Assembly (NCBI GenBank): GCA_000827495.1 | Contig: KN817586.1 | Location: forward strand, 31,295 to 72,293 | Length of the DNA: 40,999 bases | Source: Hypholoma sublateritium FD-334 SS-4 | Taxonomy: Eukaryota > Basidiomycota > Agaricomycetes > Agaricales > Strophariaceae | Reading direction: 5' to 3' | Part shown: piece by piece, positions 1 through 10,548 of the stretch | Layout: each line of letters begins with the position of its first letter | Position numbering within the stretch: the stretch's first letter is position 1 | The notes under the pieces: generated by a model | The model's database searches: none | What the model was told of the DNA's origin: nothing | Seen by the model: the letters and a program-made list of their open reading frames with translations, nothing else | Made by a program: the position numbers and the translations under genes

Positions 1-379
1 CCGTGGGAATTTTTCAGGCCCTCAAGCCGGCCTTGCCACCTTTTTCCTGCTGTTTTTCAAACTCAGCTGCTTGCCAGATGCTGCCGGAAAATGGCACTGG
101 GCAATTACCATTATTGAAGTGGCACATGTAAGGACTTGTTGCTGAGATTTGCCCTGGGCCAACTGCCCAAGGCNTTGGGCAGTTGCTGGTGTGGATATTT
201 GAAGTTAGTTTGGCAACTTCCAATACTTGATAGATGAGATTGACAGCTACTGGTGTTCGCTTGTGCACGCGGCGCTCCTCAAACACCCTATGGAAATTAC
301 TCAGTTGGAAGGTGTGTAATTTTTTTTTCATTGGACATACAGAGAAACTGGTACAAAGCTACGCTATCCAGTATCTACA
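1..379. repeat. Intergenic DNA with a short perfect hairpin
   Basis: No convincing gene is visible here. Positions 160-185 form a perfect 11-bp inverted repeat (CAACTGCCCAA / TTGGGCAGTTG) around a 4-nt loop that contains one unresolved base at 174. Variants of the GGCAATT/GGCAGTT word recur within the first 200 bases (about 98-107 and 205-220), which is the look of a MITE end, but no partner end or target duplication can be seen because the window starts here. The 3' end of the minus-strand gene stops at 380. Confidence 0.35.
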
Positions 380-1328
380 TCAACATTTACGGGCACGCTT
401 ACGAGACTTGGAAGAACCGGCGGTGGGCGGAGCTGCTTCGGAGGTCGTTTGCGATGATGGAAGGACGCGCCTTGTGGGAGCGGAAAAGCGAGGATTTTCG
501 ATGGTGAGCGTGTATGTGTCCAGGGCCTTCTTAATGAGAGAGTCTAATCCCTCATAGGTGGTCAAATCTGCGTCTGGGTCGTTTTGACGGGTGAGCAGTG
601 GCCCAAAACCAACTTCGATCCTCGCGAGTGTTGGTATGTCAACCCAGATTTTCTGGACGACATCGAACATTAACCAGCGTACTTCTGGCCAACTACTCCA
701 TTCACAGAACCGTTTGTCTGCTCTGAAGGAATACATTCCGTCAACAACAACACTGTCGTGTGATTCGCTGGCGTTATCCTGCGGAGAAACATAGGTGAGA
801 TATGAATTGTGACGCCTTTAGTGTCCTCACTTACGCCAAAGTACATGTGCACTTTCACAGTATCATTTTGCTCTGTATCGCTTGCTGCTCGAAAAGTAAG
901 TAATAGCCGACTTCGAATACAGATTTTACTGACCCTGTTCTTCCTCGGAAGATTCTTCGGGAAGAGATTGAGCCCTCCTCTTCTTCTGCATTCCGGGGGA
1001 GCTAACGGATGAGACGTCCTTCTTGTCCTCCTTCAATCTCATCTTGAAGTCTTTGACTTTCTTGCGCAATACATCTCGCTCAGCGATAGTCAACATGGGG
1101 CCTTTGACATTGCAGTCGCGATTACCTCCATGGCACTGTAAGTGGCATTAGCAATATATATTAAGACCAATTCATGACACATACCCAAATGTAGCGCCTA
1201 CCAATCTCTTGCGGAATCTTCGTGCCCATGCAAACTCTGACTGTGTGGCGGAAGCCTTCTGTGCACGGTTGGAACTCGACTTCTGGAGCAATGGTGGAGA
1301 GGTATCTTTCAGCAGCACTTGTGGGCAT
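380..1328 (-). CDS. Protein of unknown function with a CHGGNRDC motif, divergent partner of the AT-hook gene
   Basis: Hand-spliced minus-strand gene with exons 1328-1185, 1135-934, 884-835 and 778-380, introns of 49, 49 and 56 nt, all GT-AG and in frame, giving 264 residues. I do not recognise the family. Visible parts: an N-terminal domain of about 48 residues, a compact Cys/His cluster CHGGNRDC at residues 49-56 that could bind metal, a charged probably helical stretch starting AERDVLRKKVKDFK (about 66-85), an acidic Ser/Glu linker, a globular segment rich in Trp (CEWSSWPEVRWLMFDVVQ) and a basic tail ending SRKRARKC that could be a nuclear signal. It is transcribed away from the 1836-4336 gene with about 500 bp between the two starts, so a shared bidirectional promoter is plausible. 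The start is the first ATG of the conserved-looking frame; an upstream exon cannot be excluded. Function is unknown. Confidence 0.7.
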
Positions 1329-1835
1329 GGTGAAAGAGAATACCCGGTTACAGGCTGTGGTTGATGTATTTAAGTATGCAAACTACGCTTGTCTCGAAAT
1401 ATTTGCTTGGCCTAGGCGGCTCCGGCTTGTAGGCCGCTGTTTCGGGAAAGAGACAAGGTACGTTGATGTCTTCAGCTACGCTTTGATGAAAGCCATTTAC
1501 GGAGACTTGGCCCATAACAGTCTATTGTTTGTCATGCCTAATGCAGCACGGGCCGTGTAGGTATGCAGTCTTCTTTGCTTTTGCGAAAGCCACTGATAGA
1601 AACTTAATCCCAGTCTGTTGCTTGAAAGGCCCGCGCTGATATGTGGCATTGCGTGCACTGCAGGCCGGGATTGTAGCTCGCCCATCGTCGTCTGTTACTT
1701 CGAAAGGCCCCGCGCTTTACGGGCTGGCATGTGGCATCGCCTGCACTGCAGGCCAGGATTCTTGCTTTCTTAAATACTTCACCATTTATTGCGCGTTGCC
1801 TTTCCGAATCCCTACCTCTAAACTCTCTAAGTACA
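1329..1835. promoter_or_regulatory. Shared intergenic region of the divergent pair, with an imperfect tandem repeat
   Basis: This 507-bp stretch separates the two divergent start codons. It contains two copies of a roughly 55-65 bp unit at about 1619-1673 and 1696-1761. Both carry GAAAGGCCC(C)GCGCT, then ATGTGGCATYGC, then TGCACTGCAGGCC and GGATT. Duplicated motifs in a head-to-head promoter are suggestive of regulator binding, but no known site is recognised. Promoter function is inferred from gene layout only. Confidence 0.4.
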
Positions 1836-4336
1836 ATGACCCGCTGGCGCGACCACAAGGACAAACGAGGCGTTAAGGCTACCAAATATGTCTTCACCAC
1901 CACGCAAGAGAAGATACTCTACGACTACGGCTGGGAGCTCGAACAAAACATCGACACCATCGCTAAGGGACGTAACCTCAAGAATAACTCCCACGTCACT
2001 GCCTGGAAGAAGAAAAATGCCTCCACCATCATCGATCTACCTGAGTTCAAGACACTTGACTTATCTGAACATTCACTAGCTACTTGGTTGACTGTAAGTG
2101 ACTTGGAATCCTACACTTGCATCCAATTAATATTATACTAGGCTATTGTTACATGGTTAACCAATTACTTCAACCGTTACGTCGCAAAGGTCTCGACGAC
2201 TGTAGACACGCTGCAGCATGCCAGGGGTTTGCATTCGACAAGGGATGGGCGCTCTGCAGACAAGGTACTACGCAGCCTTGGCCTCTTCGCCGGCGATCTC
2301 ACCCCAAAAGAGTTCTTCGCGCGAGAGAACGCGGATCTGCTCAAAGGAAGAACGGAAGAGATCCTTGAGTCACGCGGCAATAAGTTCCCCCATGGCGCAG
2401 CGAGAAACATGGCACTGGCAGAACTTTGGGACGAACTTACCAGTCTGGTGAAGGATGATTGGAAAGAGCGAGCTCAAGCACTGGTCGAAGATGTCTCGCT
2501 GTGAGTCCTTTGTCTCCCATCCCGGTCAAACTTACGCTAAACTTTGATTAGGAACCGGCAGCAATTCCCTGTGCTTATTAATGAGGCACTTCAAGCCATA
2601 TGTGACCGCGGCCGTCTTGGAAATGCACTTGTGTCTCTCCATTACGCCTATCGTGATGACGCGGGTGGTCTCGAATGTGGTTGGTAAGTTTGTTGCCATA
2701 ATTGTCATTGTCATCGTCTAACAAGTTCTGTAGTACCTACGCGGGCACGGATGTCAGCACCGGCAAGAGAATAAATACGGAGATGAATGATCATGAGCAA
2801 TGGCATGCCCAATGGCGCGATTATGCGGAACAAAACCTTCCCAGTAAGTGTTGGTGTTGCATATAGACCATACCGCACCTAACTGCGATGTCATATAGCC
2901 CCTCTGCCTCTGAAGGCGACCTCAATCAAGCGGAAGGTTGATGGTACGCCATTGTTCCCTGATATTGACACGGCAAAGTCCGCCCCTGAGGACGTGGCTA
3001 ACGTCATTGAGGAATATATCACTGCACTCTGGGGTATGTACGATTTCAATCACGAGTATAACCAATACTTACTTATCAAACACTTGTAGCAAAAGCTTCA
3101 CCAGCTAGTCGTGGAGACAGAGTGCTATGGACGGCCATTGCCCAGGACCCGGAGATGTTTTACGATGAGGATCAGTTCAAGCTTCCGTGTCCTCTGAAGC
3201 CAGCCCGCGAGATGGTCCGAAATCTCGGCCATATGTACCAACTGGTCGCATATCTTCAGGACCTTCAGAAACAGGGAACTGGTTTCAATTTTTACCGACG
3301 GAGTGAACTGCCCAGCGACGGTAGCTCAGATGAGATGGATTATTCAAAGACTAGTGTCGCAGTCAAACAGCTGCCTGGCCGTGCCCAAAAGATAACACCC
3401 CTGCCTAAAGTCCTTGCTACCATCGATAAGACTTTGACCGCCGCAGCTAGTACGACCACCTCTCGATCGGCCAATGAGGCACCCGCTCCAATGTCCTCTC
3501 AACCCACCGACGACGTCAGGATTGCTGAACCACCCACCGCAGCACCTGATAAGACTGTGACCGCCACAGCTAGGACAACCTCTCGATTGGCCAATGACGC
3601 ATCTGCCCCAACATCCTCTCAACCCACCGATGACGTCAGGATCGCTGAACCACCTGCCGCAGCGCCTGCAGCTGTCGCAGCTACGACAACCTCTCAATCG
3701 GCCAATGAGGCACCTGCCACGACGTCCTCTCAACCCACCGCGGCTGCGGCGACTACCTCAGGATCCACCACAGTCAAATTGCTCGGGTCTTCCACTGACG
3801 ACGCATCTCGACCCCCAGTCGACTCGGACCCAGGCCTTGTAACCATTCAACCTGCCAAAGATCAGGCACCTGCGGCTGCGCCTACATCAATCACGGCTAA
3901 CACCAACACCACCACCACCACCACCACAATGGCTAGTGAGCAGTCAGTTGCCAAACGATCGCGAGGAAGGCCTCCTAAACCCGAGAACGCTAACAAAGAG
4001 AAATCTGTGAGCACGAGGAAAAGGAAACGCGACACAACTACAGTCCCAGGAGTCGAGAAAGAGTTGAGGTCGAGGGACCCAAAACCTGTTATCCCGGAAT
4101 CGATGCCAGCTAGGCCTGCCAAGAAGAAGAAGAAAGTAGTTTGGTGGCGAAAAACCCGAACAGGTCGTGAAGTACCCTATTACGAACTTTCTGATTGGGA
4201 CAGTGGGGATGACACCAGACTGCCGGACAAAGGTGACCAGCCCACAGTACTGCCGGACAAAGGCGACCAGCCCACAGTCGACGGCAAACCCCCAGGCAAG
4301 GACGACGAGGCCGGCATTCAAATAATTTTTTTTTAG
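1836..4336 (+). CDS. Large AT-hook protein of unknown function (Agaricomycete-type family)
   Basis: Six exons: 1836-2093, 2142-2500, 2552-2683, 2734-2843, 2899-3033 and 3090-4336. All five introns are 48-56 nt, GT-AG, and every phase closes, giving 746 residues. The N-terminal 330 residues form a Trp-rich helical region (for example TTTQEKILYDYGWELE and TWLTNYFNRY) that resembles, from memory, an expanded basidiomycete family of unknown function; this could not be checked. Residues about 448-548 hold three degenerate copies of a Thr/Ser/Pro/Ala unit containing SSQPTDDVRIAEPP. A canonical AT-hook core, RGRPPKP, lies near residue 621 inside a Lys/Arg-rich stretch that also contains a KKKKKVVWWRK cluster; two copies of LPDKGDQPTV sit near residues 710-728. 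The protein is therefore probably nuclear and DNA-binding. It is divergent to the 380-1328 gene and is followed directly by a phased AAAT array. Confidence 0.75.
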
Positions 4337-4339
4337 TTC

Positions 4340-4800
4340 TTTGAGTACGTTGCATTGTACTTCTCAAATATCTCTTATGTGCCTCTTAAATACCCTCGCA
4401 TCGTACTTCTCAAATATTTCTTATGTACCTTTTAAATACCCTTGTGTCGTACTTCTCAAATATTTCTTATGTACCTTTTAAATACCCTTGTGTCGTACTT
4501 CTCAAATATTTCTTATGTACATACCTTTTAAATAACCTCACGTCGTACTTCTCAAATACTTCTTATGTACCTCTTAAATACCTTTTGCCGTGCTTTTCAA
4601 ATATGTCTTATCCCACTACTCAAATACCGCGCAGCATACTCGTCAAATACATGCTATGTGACTTTGAATTTTTTTTAAATACTTGATGTTTTAAATCCGA
4701 CTCTTCGCTTTAAATATAATAGACTCCTCAAATATTTGCCTGACAGACTTTAAATGTGAGTATGTAGTCCTTAAATTGTCACTATTCAAGTAATAAAGTA
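4340..4800. repeat. Phased AAAT array (22-24 bp spacing)
   Basis: AAAT occurs at 4366, 4388, 4412, 4434, 4458, 4480, 4504, 4530, 4554, 4576, 4599, 4622, 4645, 4677, 4693, 4712, 4730, 4752 and 4773. In the first half two half-units alternate: CTTTTAAATACCC and ACTTCTCAAATATTTC, separated by TTATGTAC or TTGTGTCGT, so the full period is about 46 bp. Spacing starts as a strict 22/24 alternation and becomes looser downstream. There is no spacer diversity of CRISPR type. It begins within 30 bp of the stop codon of the AT-hook gene. Its role is unknown; spacing near two helical turns fits repeated protein binding on one face of the helix. Confidence 0.8.
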
Positions 4801-4864
4801 TTTGAATCATCTTTGCATTTGGATACACAAACTTTAATCAAAGTCCCTACGGTTACGGGCTCTA

Positions 4865-4920
4865 GTTATTTAAATCAGACCAGCCGCATAGAAATATTGC
4901 GCACACACCTTATGCTCACC
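4865..4920 (+). repeat. Leader motif copy 1 of the CpG-rich repeat family
   Basis: Contains TTAAATCAGACCAGCCGCA followed by an A/T-rich stretch and ACCTTATGCTCACC. The same order of words is found at 5216-5282 and 13330-13387, and the core AGACCAGCCGCA again at 13263-13286. Seen directly in the sequence; its class is unknown. Confidence 0.5.
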
Positions 4921-5215
4921 CAATCTAGCCAAGACGATGGACACGAGCGCCAACAACGCACTCGCTATCGCGCGTCCAGATCGTGGTACGTGGTGTGGCC
5001 CAGCCCACTCAAAAAGCGGCGTAAGAAGGAAATCAACCAGATTGTGCCGGATCGCAGACGTGTATAGATTTATACGTTCAATACCTTATCCCCATGCGTA
5101 CATCGCGCACTCCAGCGCAGTCCCTCCCTACATTATCTCCGGAATAAGCGCATACATCGCCTTGCAGAACAACGCATCCCCCTGGCAGCGCCGCAATGGA
5201 GGAAGGTAGTGCTCT

Positions 5216-5282
5216 TATTATTGAATTCAGACTTTCCGCAGGCAGAAATAAAAAAATTACGTATGTAATACGTACTTCATGC
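5216..5282 (+). repeat. Leader motif copy 2 of the CpG-rich repeat family
   Basis: Reads ATTATTGAATTCAGACTTTC then CGCAGGCAGAAAT, a short A-run and ACGTACTTCATGCTCGCC. It aligns end to end with 13330-13387 and lies exactly at the switch from AT-rich sequence to the CpG-rich tract that runs to about 6520. Confidence 0.5.
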
Positions 5283-6520
5283 TCGCCTTTCCAGGCATGC
5301 CGTGGGACACGACGCCCGCATCCCCGCCTCTGCATACGCGCTAGCAGCGTCCATCAGCCTCCCGGGTGAGATGGCACTACCGCGGTCCCAACCCGCGTCG
5401 TGCGGCGCGCTGCAGTCATGTACGCACCGCGGGCGCGGCGGGGACGAGGGGTGCGCGCTGGCGCGCGTCGTGGGGGAGTGCGCGACGATCACGCGCGCTG
5501 AGGAGCGCGTACTGTCTTTGCCGAACATCGCATGCTCTCTGCCCCCTCAGCCGCCTTCTTGCCACATCCCTCGGCTTCCGGCGCCTCCGAGCGACGGCGC
5601 GCATGCGCGCATGAGCGTTCGACCTCATCGGAAGGTGCACATGGACGGGGCGGGGAGGCTGAGGTCTGTGGTGCGCCGCGCGGCAGCGTCAGCAGCTGTT
5701 GCTTCGCGGCGGCGTTCATGGCATGCAGGGCGCGCGTCGACGCTGCGGGGAAGATCGTAGGTGCCTCCGTTTCGTGGGGCGCACCGCTGACCTGGATCGG
5801 CGCGCACGCGCGAGCCAGCGGGTACGATAGGCGCATGCGTAGCGCCGTGCTGGCGCGTATCGTGGGGGCGTGCGCCGTGATCGCGCGCCGTCCAGTGCGT
5901 GCATGGCGCGTGCGCCGATACGCACCCGGGAGCTGTCAGCGGGTCACGCGGATGGGGCGGGTAAGCGCTTCATGTGCGTCGCGGCGCGGGCCGGCGGTGT
6001 GGAGGAGGGCGCGGTGCGGAGGCGCTGAGGGCCTGCGTGCAGCCCGTATCGCGCGCAGGCAGCGCTTACTTGGGCGCGGTGCGTCTCTCCCATCGTTCAC
6101 GGGGTGCAGGTCGTGCGCCGCGCGCTCCGTTGGCGTGCATCGCACAAAACGCGATCCGGCGGGGACGGGCGCGTGCTGGCGCATGTCGTCGGAGGGGTGC
6201 GCGTCGATCGCGCACTCGCAGGCTGCTCGGTGCGTACATACCAGTCCGGAGCCTAGGCCTGGATCACGCGCGAATTGCGCGAGCCGGCGGTGAAAGCGGG
6301 TGCGTGCGTCGAGGCGCAATAAAAGCGCGGCGCGCGTCGTCGATCGCGCGCCCCGAGGTGCGCCGGGCTATGCGGTGCATGCGTGAGAAACACCGCACTC
6401 GACCGCGACTGCCTCGACGCCCTCGACGCATTTGTCCCTACCCTCGGACGAACGCAAGCAGCGCCGCCCTAGTGGGAAGAGACAGGTGCTGCCGCAACCC
6501 AGACCCTGCATGAAGTGCGC
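5283..6520. repeat. CpG-rich dispersed repeat block A
   Basis: A very GC- and CpG-rich tract full of CGCGCG runs. Long open frames exist on both strands in several phases, which is expected from GC bias and is not evidence of genes. The part 5951-6285 is homologous to 14943-15258: both contain GATGGGGCGGGTA, then CGCGCAGGCAGCGCTTACTT, GCGGTGCGTCTC, a GAGCCTAGGCC word and finally CGCGCGA/GAGCCGG. A shorter match links about 5408-5442 with 12725-12765. No transposase, reverse transcriptase or tRNA-like head is visible. Confidence 0.6.
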
Positions 6521-7046
6521 CGTCCGATTACTTGATTTATTCGACGTTTTGACCTGATTGTACCTTGAATGTCAGGCCACCTTCGCCTCGCCTTGTATCA
6601 GATGACATTTGGCGGCGCTATCTTTTCGTCCTTCCATTCGCGTGACCCGCGTCGACACGCGCACGACTCCTGCCAGTGCGTCCCCACGATGAGGCGGAGT
6701 GACCATGTGTTAGCACCTGCATTACCGACACTGGCCTCGGTATGAATGCTTTGCGCATGGTGCTCGGGAATCCGCTCGCTGCTTGCTTTGCGGGGAATTA
6801 ACGAGCTCCAGCTCCGCAGCAAACTCAAATCCGGATGCAGGCGTCGCTGTGGTCGGACGGCCCTTGGAGAGGCTCTCGTGAGCGGCGATGCGCACCACGC
6901 AAGGGATATTCTACGCGTCGAGGTCCTGCGCATTCCGGGCGCACCGCTGTCGGGAGACGCACCTCTGCGGATCAATGCGTTATGGGAGATGAAGAACCGC
7001 AAGGCGAGCACAGGGACGAAGAACAACGTTATGTGCTGTGTTCGGT
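6521..7046. other. Intergenic stretch without a recognisable gene
   Basis: Mixed composition. Open frames on both strands are short and unlike any family I know; no repeat, RNA gene or promoter is recognised. Confidence 0.4.
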
Positions 7047-7052
7047 GGGAAG
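7047..7052. repeat. Target-site duplication, left copy
   Basis: GGGAAG directly abuts the left terminal inverted repeat at 7053. The identical hexamer starts at 8161 directly after the right end. Confidence 0.7.
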
Positions 7053-8160
7053 TATGGCGTTCAAAGTGTACAAAAAATGAAATCACATATTATTTTCGGA
7101 AATTAGCATAGATTTAGGTCAATTCCATTCATTTGTCATTGTTTTAATACTTTCTATGAAAAAGCATGCCCTTTGTAAAATATGGCATGAATTGTTTATA
7201 GCGTGCTTTTTAGCTAATTCTTAGCGCACGCTGTTTCCTTCGGCGCACGCTATTTCGCACGATATATTACCATCCGCGCACGCTATTTCCGTGGCACTAA
7301 AGAAAGCGGCGTCGGTGAGTGCATTACCGTATCCGTGCACAAGCTTCCCAGCGGTGCCTGGCATGTGGCAGCGTCACCAGCGTTCTGGAGGATAAGTATC
7401 TTGTCACCAACATGAGCTCCACAAGCGGCTCTGGCCTGCGGAAAGCCCCACGTCTACTGTGCGTACATACCTACTACTGAGTGCGAATTTATGCCGCTCG
7501 GGCATACACAGACAGACACGTGCGGGAGGTTCGACCGTTCCCCACCGTTCCCCGAAGCCGGCCCGCCGCGGGCGGACGTGGCACGGAACGGCATGTGCCA
7601 CGGCACCGGCACAAGCGGCGGCTCGCGTTCAAGTTCATGGTCCTCCGAGACGCTGTACTTACTCCTCTTCCTCCTTTCATTCCAGATAATCCACAGGATT
7701 TCATCAGAATCAAATCCTTCAAGTCAATTTGAACCTTGACAAACAAAATCATCTACAGGACGCTGTCCCTGCTGATTCCGAGAACGGTCCGAGTCCGGGA
7801 CCGTGGGCCGCGGCGTATCAGGACTCGTACTCAGCATCAACCCCTACGATCCGTGCAGCTGGGGNAGATACTAAATTTCAANTAGATTGTATGTTATTGA
7901 AAAGGTTAGGATGCTCGGGTACCACAGAAATAGCGTGCGCGGATGGTAATATAGCGTGCGTGGTACCGAAATAGCGTGCGCTGATGGAAACAGCGTGCGC
8001 TAAGAATTAGATAAAAAGCACGCTATGAACAATCCATGACATATTTAACAAAGGGCTCACTTCTTCATAGAAAGTAATAAAACTATGGAATTGAACTAAA
8101 TCTATACTGATTTTCAAAAATAATATGTGATTTCATTTTTTATACACCCTGAACGCCATA
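7053..8160. mobile_element. Complete non-autonomous DNA transposon with ~240-bp inverted repeats
   Basis: The ends are TATGGCGTTCAAAGTGTAC on the left and, read as reverse complement, TATGGCGTTCAGGGTGTAT on the right. The two arms (7053 to about 7296 and about 7920-8160) stay alignable over their full length with small differences. Each arm ends internally in a cluster of GCGCACGCTATTTC-type motifs, several about 19 bp apart, probably transposase-binding sites. A perfect 6-bp duplication GGGAAG flanks the element. The 620-bp core shows no coding potential for a transposase and holds two unresolved bases (7865, 7882). Insertion seems fairly old given the arm divergence. A TA target duplication (element starting TGGCG) is an alternative reading that would leave GGGAAG as coincidence. 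I cannot assign a superfamily. Confidence 0.85.
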
Positions 8161-8166
8161 GGGAAG
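8161..8166. repeat. Target-site duplication, right copy
   Basis: GGGAAG follows the right inverted repeat without any gap and matches 7047-7052. Confidence 0.7.
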
Positions 8167-9300
8167 AGCCGTTCGCGTGTGTTCATATTTGCGTCTTGGT
8201 CGCCTCCATTAATCTAACCTGCTACCGTTTATCCGTATGCCATTCTCTCTGCGCCTGTGTTACTGTTTCCTATCCGCACAATCGTGGTACAAATTTCCAA
8301 ACTCCCAGATATCTCAAAAGAAGAAGGCATCGCACTTGTCTTCACCGACTACCCGGCGCCCATCCTCATCTGCTCGCTACATTCATCCTCCCAGACCATA
8401 TTTGTTCATTAGCTCCTAGGTACGTCTCCTCTCGCTCGCATATTGCGTGTCGTTCTCACGCTGAATCTTGGAAGTTTCTTTCCACCACTCATCGCCATCA
8501 TCGCCAGTCACGTCGTGAGATTTGCCATCTACAACACGTAAAATGTATACTCTTTCTCAATTCATTCTCTCAGAGTGTGACCGAAGCTGTGTAGGCACGC
8601 TGTGCTTTGCTGAATATACACCCTCTGGCCCTCCTGCCTAAGTGCAGCGGCATACTCTTGATCCTGCCATTTCTCGTCCTTCATCCGTCGTCTCTTTTTC
8701 TACGCGATGCATCACCACCGCACGCTCACTGTGATTTATATAATAAGAAATGCAAGCGTTGGACCACGGCCAATTGCGAGGGTATCTGTTCCGACCCGAG
8801 CGAGCGGACGCGACACTTCCATTTTAACACAAGCTGCCTGTAACAATGAAATAATTGTCAGGGCATTGGGTTTCTTATGGTGGATAAATCAGCTACGCTA
8901 GCCGGACGGCGAGGACGAGCCCTAGATGCCCCGCAGCTATGTATCGCCTGACTAAACATAGTATCTTTAGTCGGGTGGTGACATCAGAAAGAAATACCAG
9001 TGACCTAACAATAAAATATCCACTACGAGTCTCGAGAGCAATCTGAACGTGGTACGGACATGTAAAAGTGCAGGGTTTCATTGTGCTACATTGGTACATA
9101 CAGCAGTGAAAAGAGCATCATCAAAAACGAATGCGGATATGTCGCGACCGCCACCGGTATGCTATGCACTATTAGTAAAGTATATTTAGATCATGGCTGT
9201 ACGCAGGTGGCTGGACGCTTCATATAAGTAGTTTCAAAGCCTGACGTGCTGCTTCACTGCATAATCCCATCTTCGCTGATACAATACCTTGAACTCCCTC
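8167..9300. other. Intergenic region upstream of the WD40 gene
   Basis: Short pyrimidine-rich open frames without family resemblance. The last 100 bases before 9301 should contain the promoter and 5' UTR of the WD40 gene; a CATATAAGTA word at about 9220-9229 is TATA-like. Nothing else is recognised. Confidence 0.35.
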
Positions 9301-9929
9301 ATGGCTGGGGTCGCATTTGGTGGCGCTGCCCTGAGTGGTGGCTTTGCACTTGCTGCTGCTGGGTATCAAACTAGCACTGGATTTGCAGCTAGGCACGAGA
9401 CTACCCATGCACAGCAGATCGAGACCACCAAGCGGTACATCTCAGAATTCGAAGATGCATACAGAAGGGATGAGGTTTCCGAAGAAGATTGGAAGCAGTA
9501 TTTGGCCATCCGCGACAAGTAAGACATGATTTTTACAAACTCCCCTATCTACCAGCTAACATTGCCAGAGCAAGAGAAAGCGAAAAGGTTTACAAAGATA
9601 GCATCAATGTGTACAAAGCGGAGTCAACCTTCAAATTTATCCGCAAGTGGAAATTACGGAGCCAAGTGAGGAATAATAAGAAGAAACTTCGACAGTCTAA
9701 TAGATTGCTGAGGTCGCATTATGATGTGCGTCTGCCGAATCTATCACAAGGCAGAAGTACTGAGTTTCTTTTCTATCCAGAATTGTTCATCCGGTGCATC
9801 TGACGCGTCATCTGTATCCGCGGAGCACGGCTCTCCACCAAGATCGCGAACAGCCTACAGCGATGAAGACGACGAACAGATTTCTAGCTGGGCCAAAGAC
9901 GTGGCTGCCTCGAAGCTTGCGGAGAAGCA

Positions 9930-9937
9930 ATCGAAAC
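9930..9937. repeat. hAT target-site duplication, left copy
   Basis: ATCGAAAC immediately precedes the MITE. The same octamer occurs at 10541-10548. Eight bases is the length expected for hAT elements. Confidence 0.9.
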
Positions 9938-10540
9938 TAGTGATGTGCAGGCTCGGGCTTGAGGCCCGAAGCCCGTCTGAGCCGGGCCCATTTAGGCCGG
10001 GCCAAGCCGGGCCCGACAGTGGGCTTTGGCGGGCCTACGGCTTGGCCTCAGATTTTGAAAGCCCAAAGCCCGGGCCTGAGCCCGGGCTTTGGAATAATTT
10101 TTTCCTTGCTGTATTAGCTTGTATTAACTGTACAAATAAAAAAATTCCTTCCAAAAATGCCTCCACTACAGCCCTCAATGACACTTTGTGTAATGTTCGA
10201 GCCACCGGCCGATGCCGCAGAAGCACGTGACCCACTTACAACGACACGCGTTGTCCACCATAAGTCCCCTGTAACCTATTGTATGTACTCTATTGGTACT
10301 CTATTATATTTAATATGTAGTTTAGTTGTACACTAATTTTTTTTTTGCTTTATATGCATCCTCTACAGTTTCTGGCACAAAAAGCATACACGTGATCAAA
10401 GCCCGGGCTCAGGCCTGAGCCCGGCCGGGCCAGGCCATCCTGAGGGCTTCGGGCTTGGCTTGCAATATTGGCAGGCCCAAGCCCTGGCTTTCAGGCCCAA
10501 GCCCGGGCTTTCAGGCCAAGCCCGAGCCCGCACATCACTA
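9938..10540. mobile_element. hAT-type MITE, 603 bp
   Basis: Terminal inverted repeats TAGTGATGTGCAGGCTCGGG (left) and TAGTGATGTGCGGGCTCGGG (right, reverse complement) continue with CTTG; only one base differs in the first 24. The 8-bp duplication and the TAGNG start are the hallmarks of the hAT superfamily. Both ends carry nested GCCCGGGC palindromes able to fold strongly, around an AT-rich centre. There is no transposase. The nearly identical ends and exact duplication suggest a recent insertion. It lies in the third exon of the WD40 gene. Confidence 0.92.
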
Positions 10541-10548
10541 ATCGAAAC
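10541..10548. repeat. hAT target-site duplication, right copy
   Basis: ATCGAAAC directly follows the right end of the MITE, identical to 9930-9937. Confidence 0.9.

Noticed and set aside
4340..4800. CRISPR-like array
   Set aside because: Units are back-to-back 22-24 bp degenerate repeats without unique spacers, in a eukaryotic genome; same reasoning for 26398-26640.
5302..6513. Open frames of 120-250 codons in the first CpG-rich block
   Set aside because: Overlapping frames on both strands, compositional bias, and the segment is repeated elsewhere without frame conservation.
8127..8594. 155-codon open frame after the inverted-repeat element
   Set aside because: It starts inside the transposon arm, is His/Ser/Cys-rich without domain resemblance, and has no splice partners.
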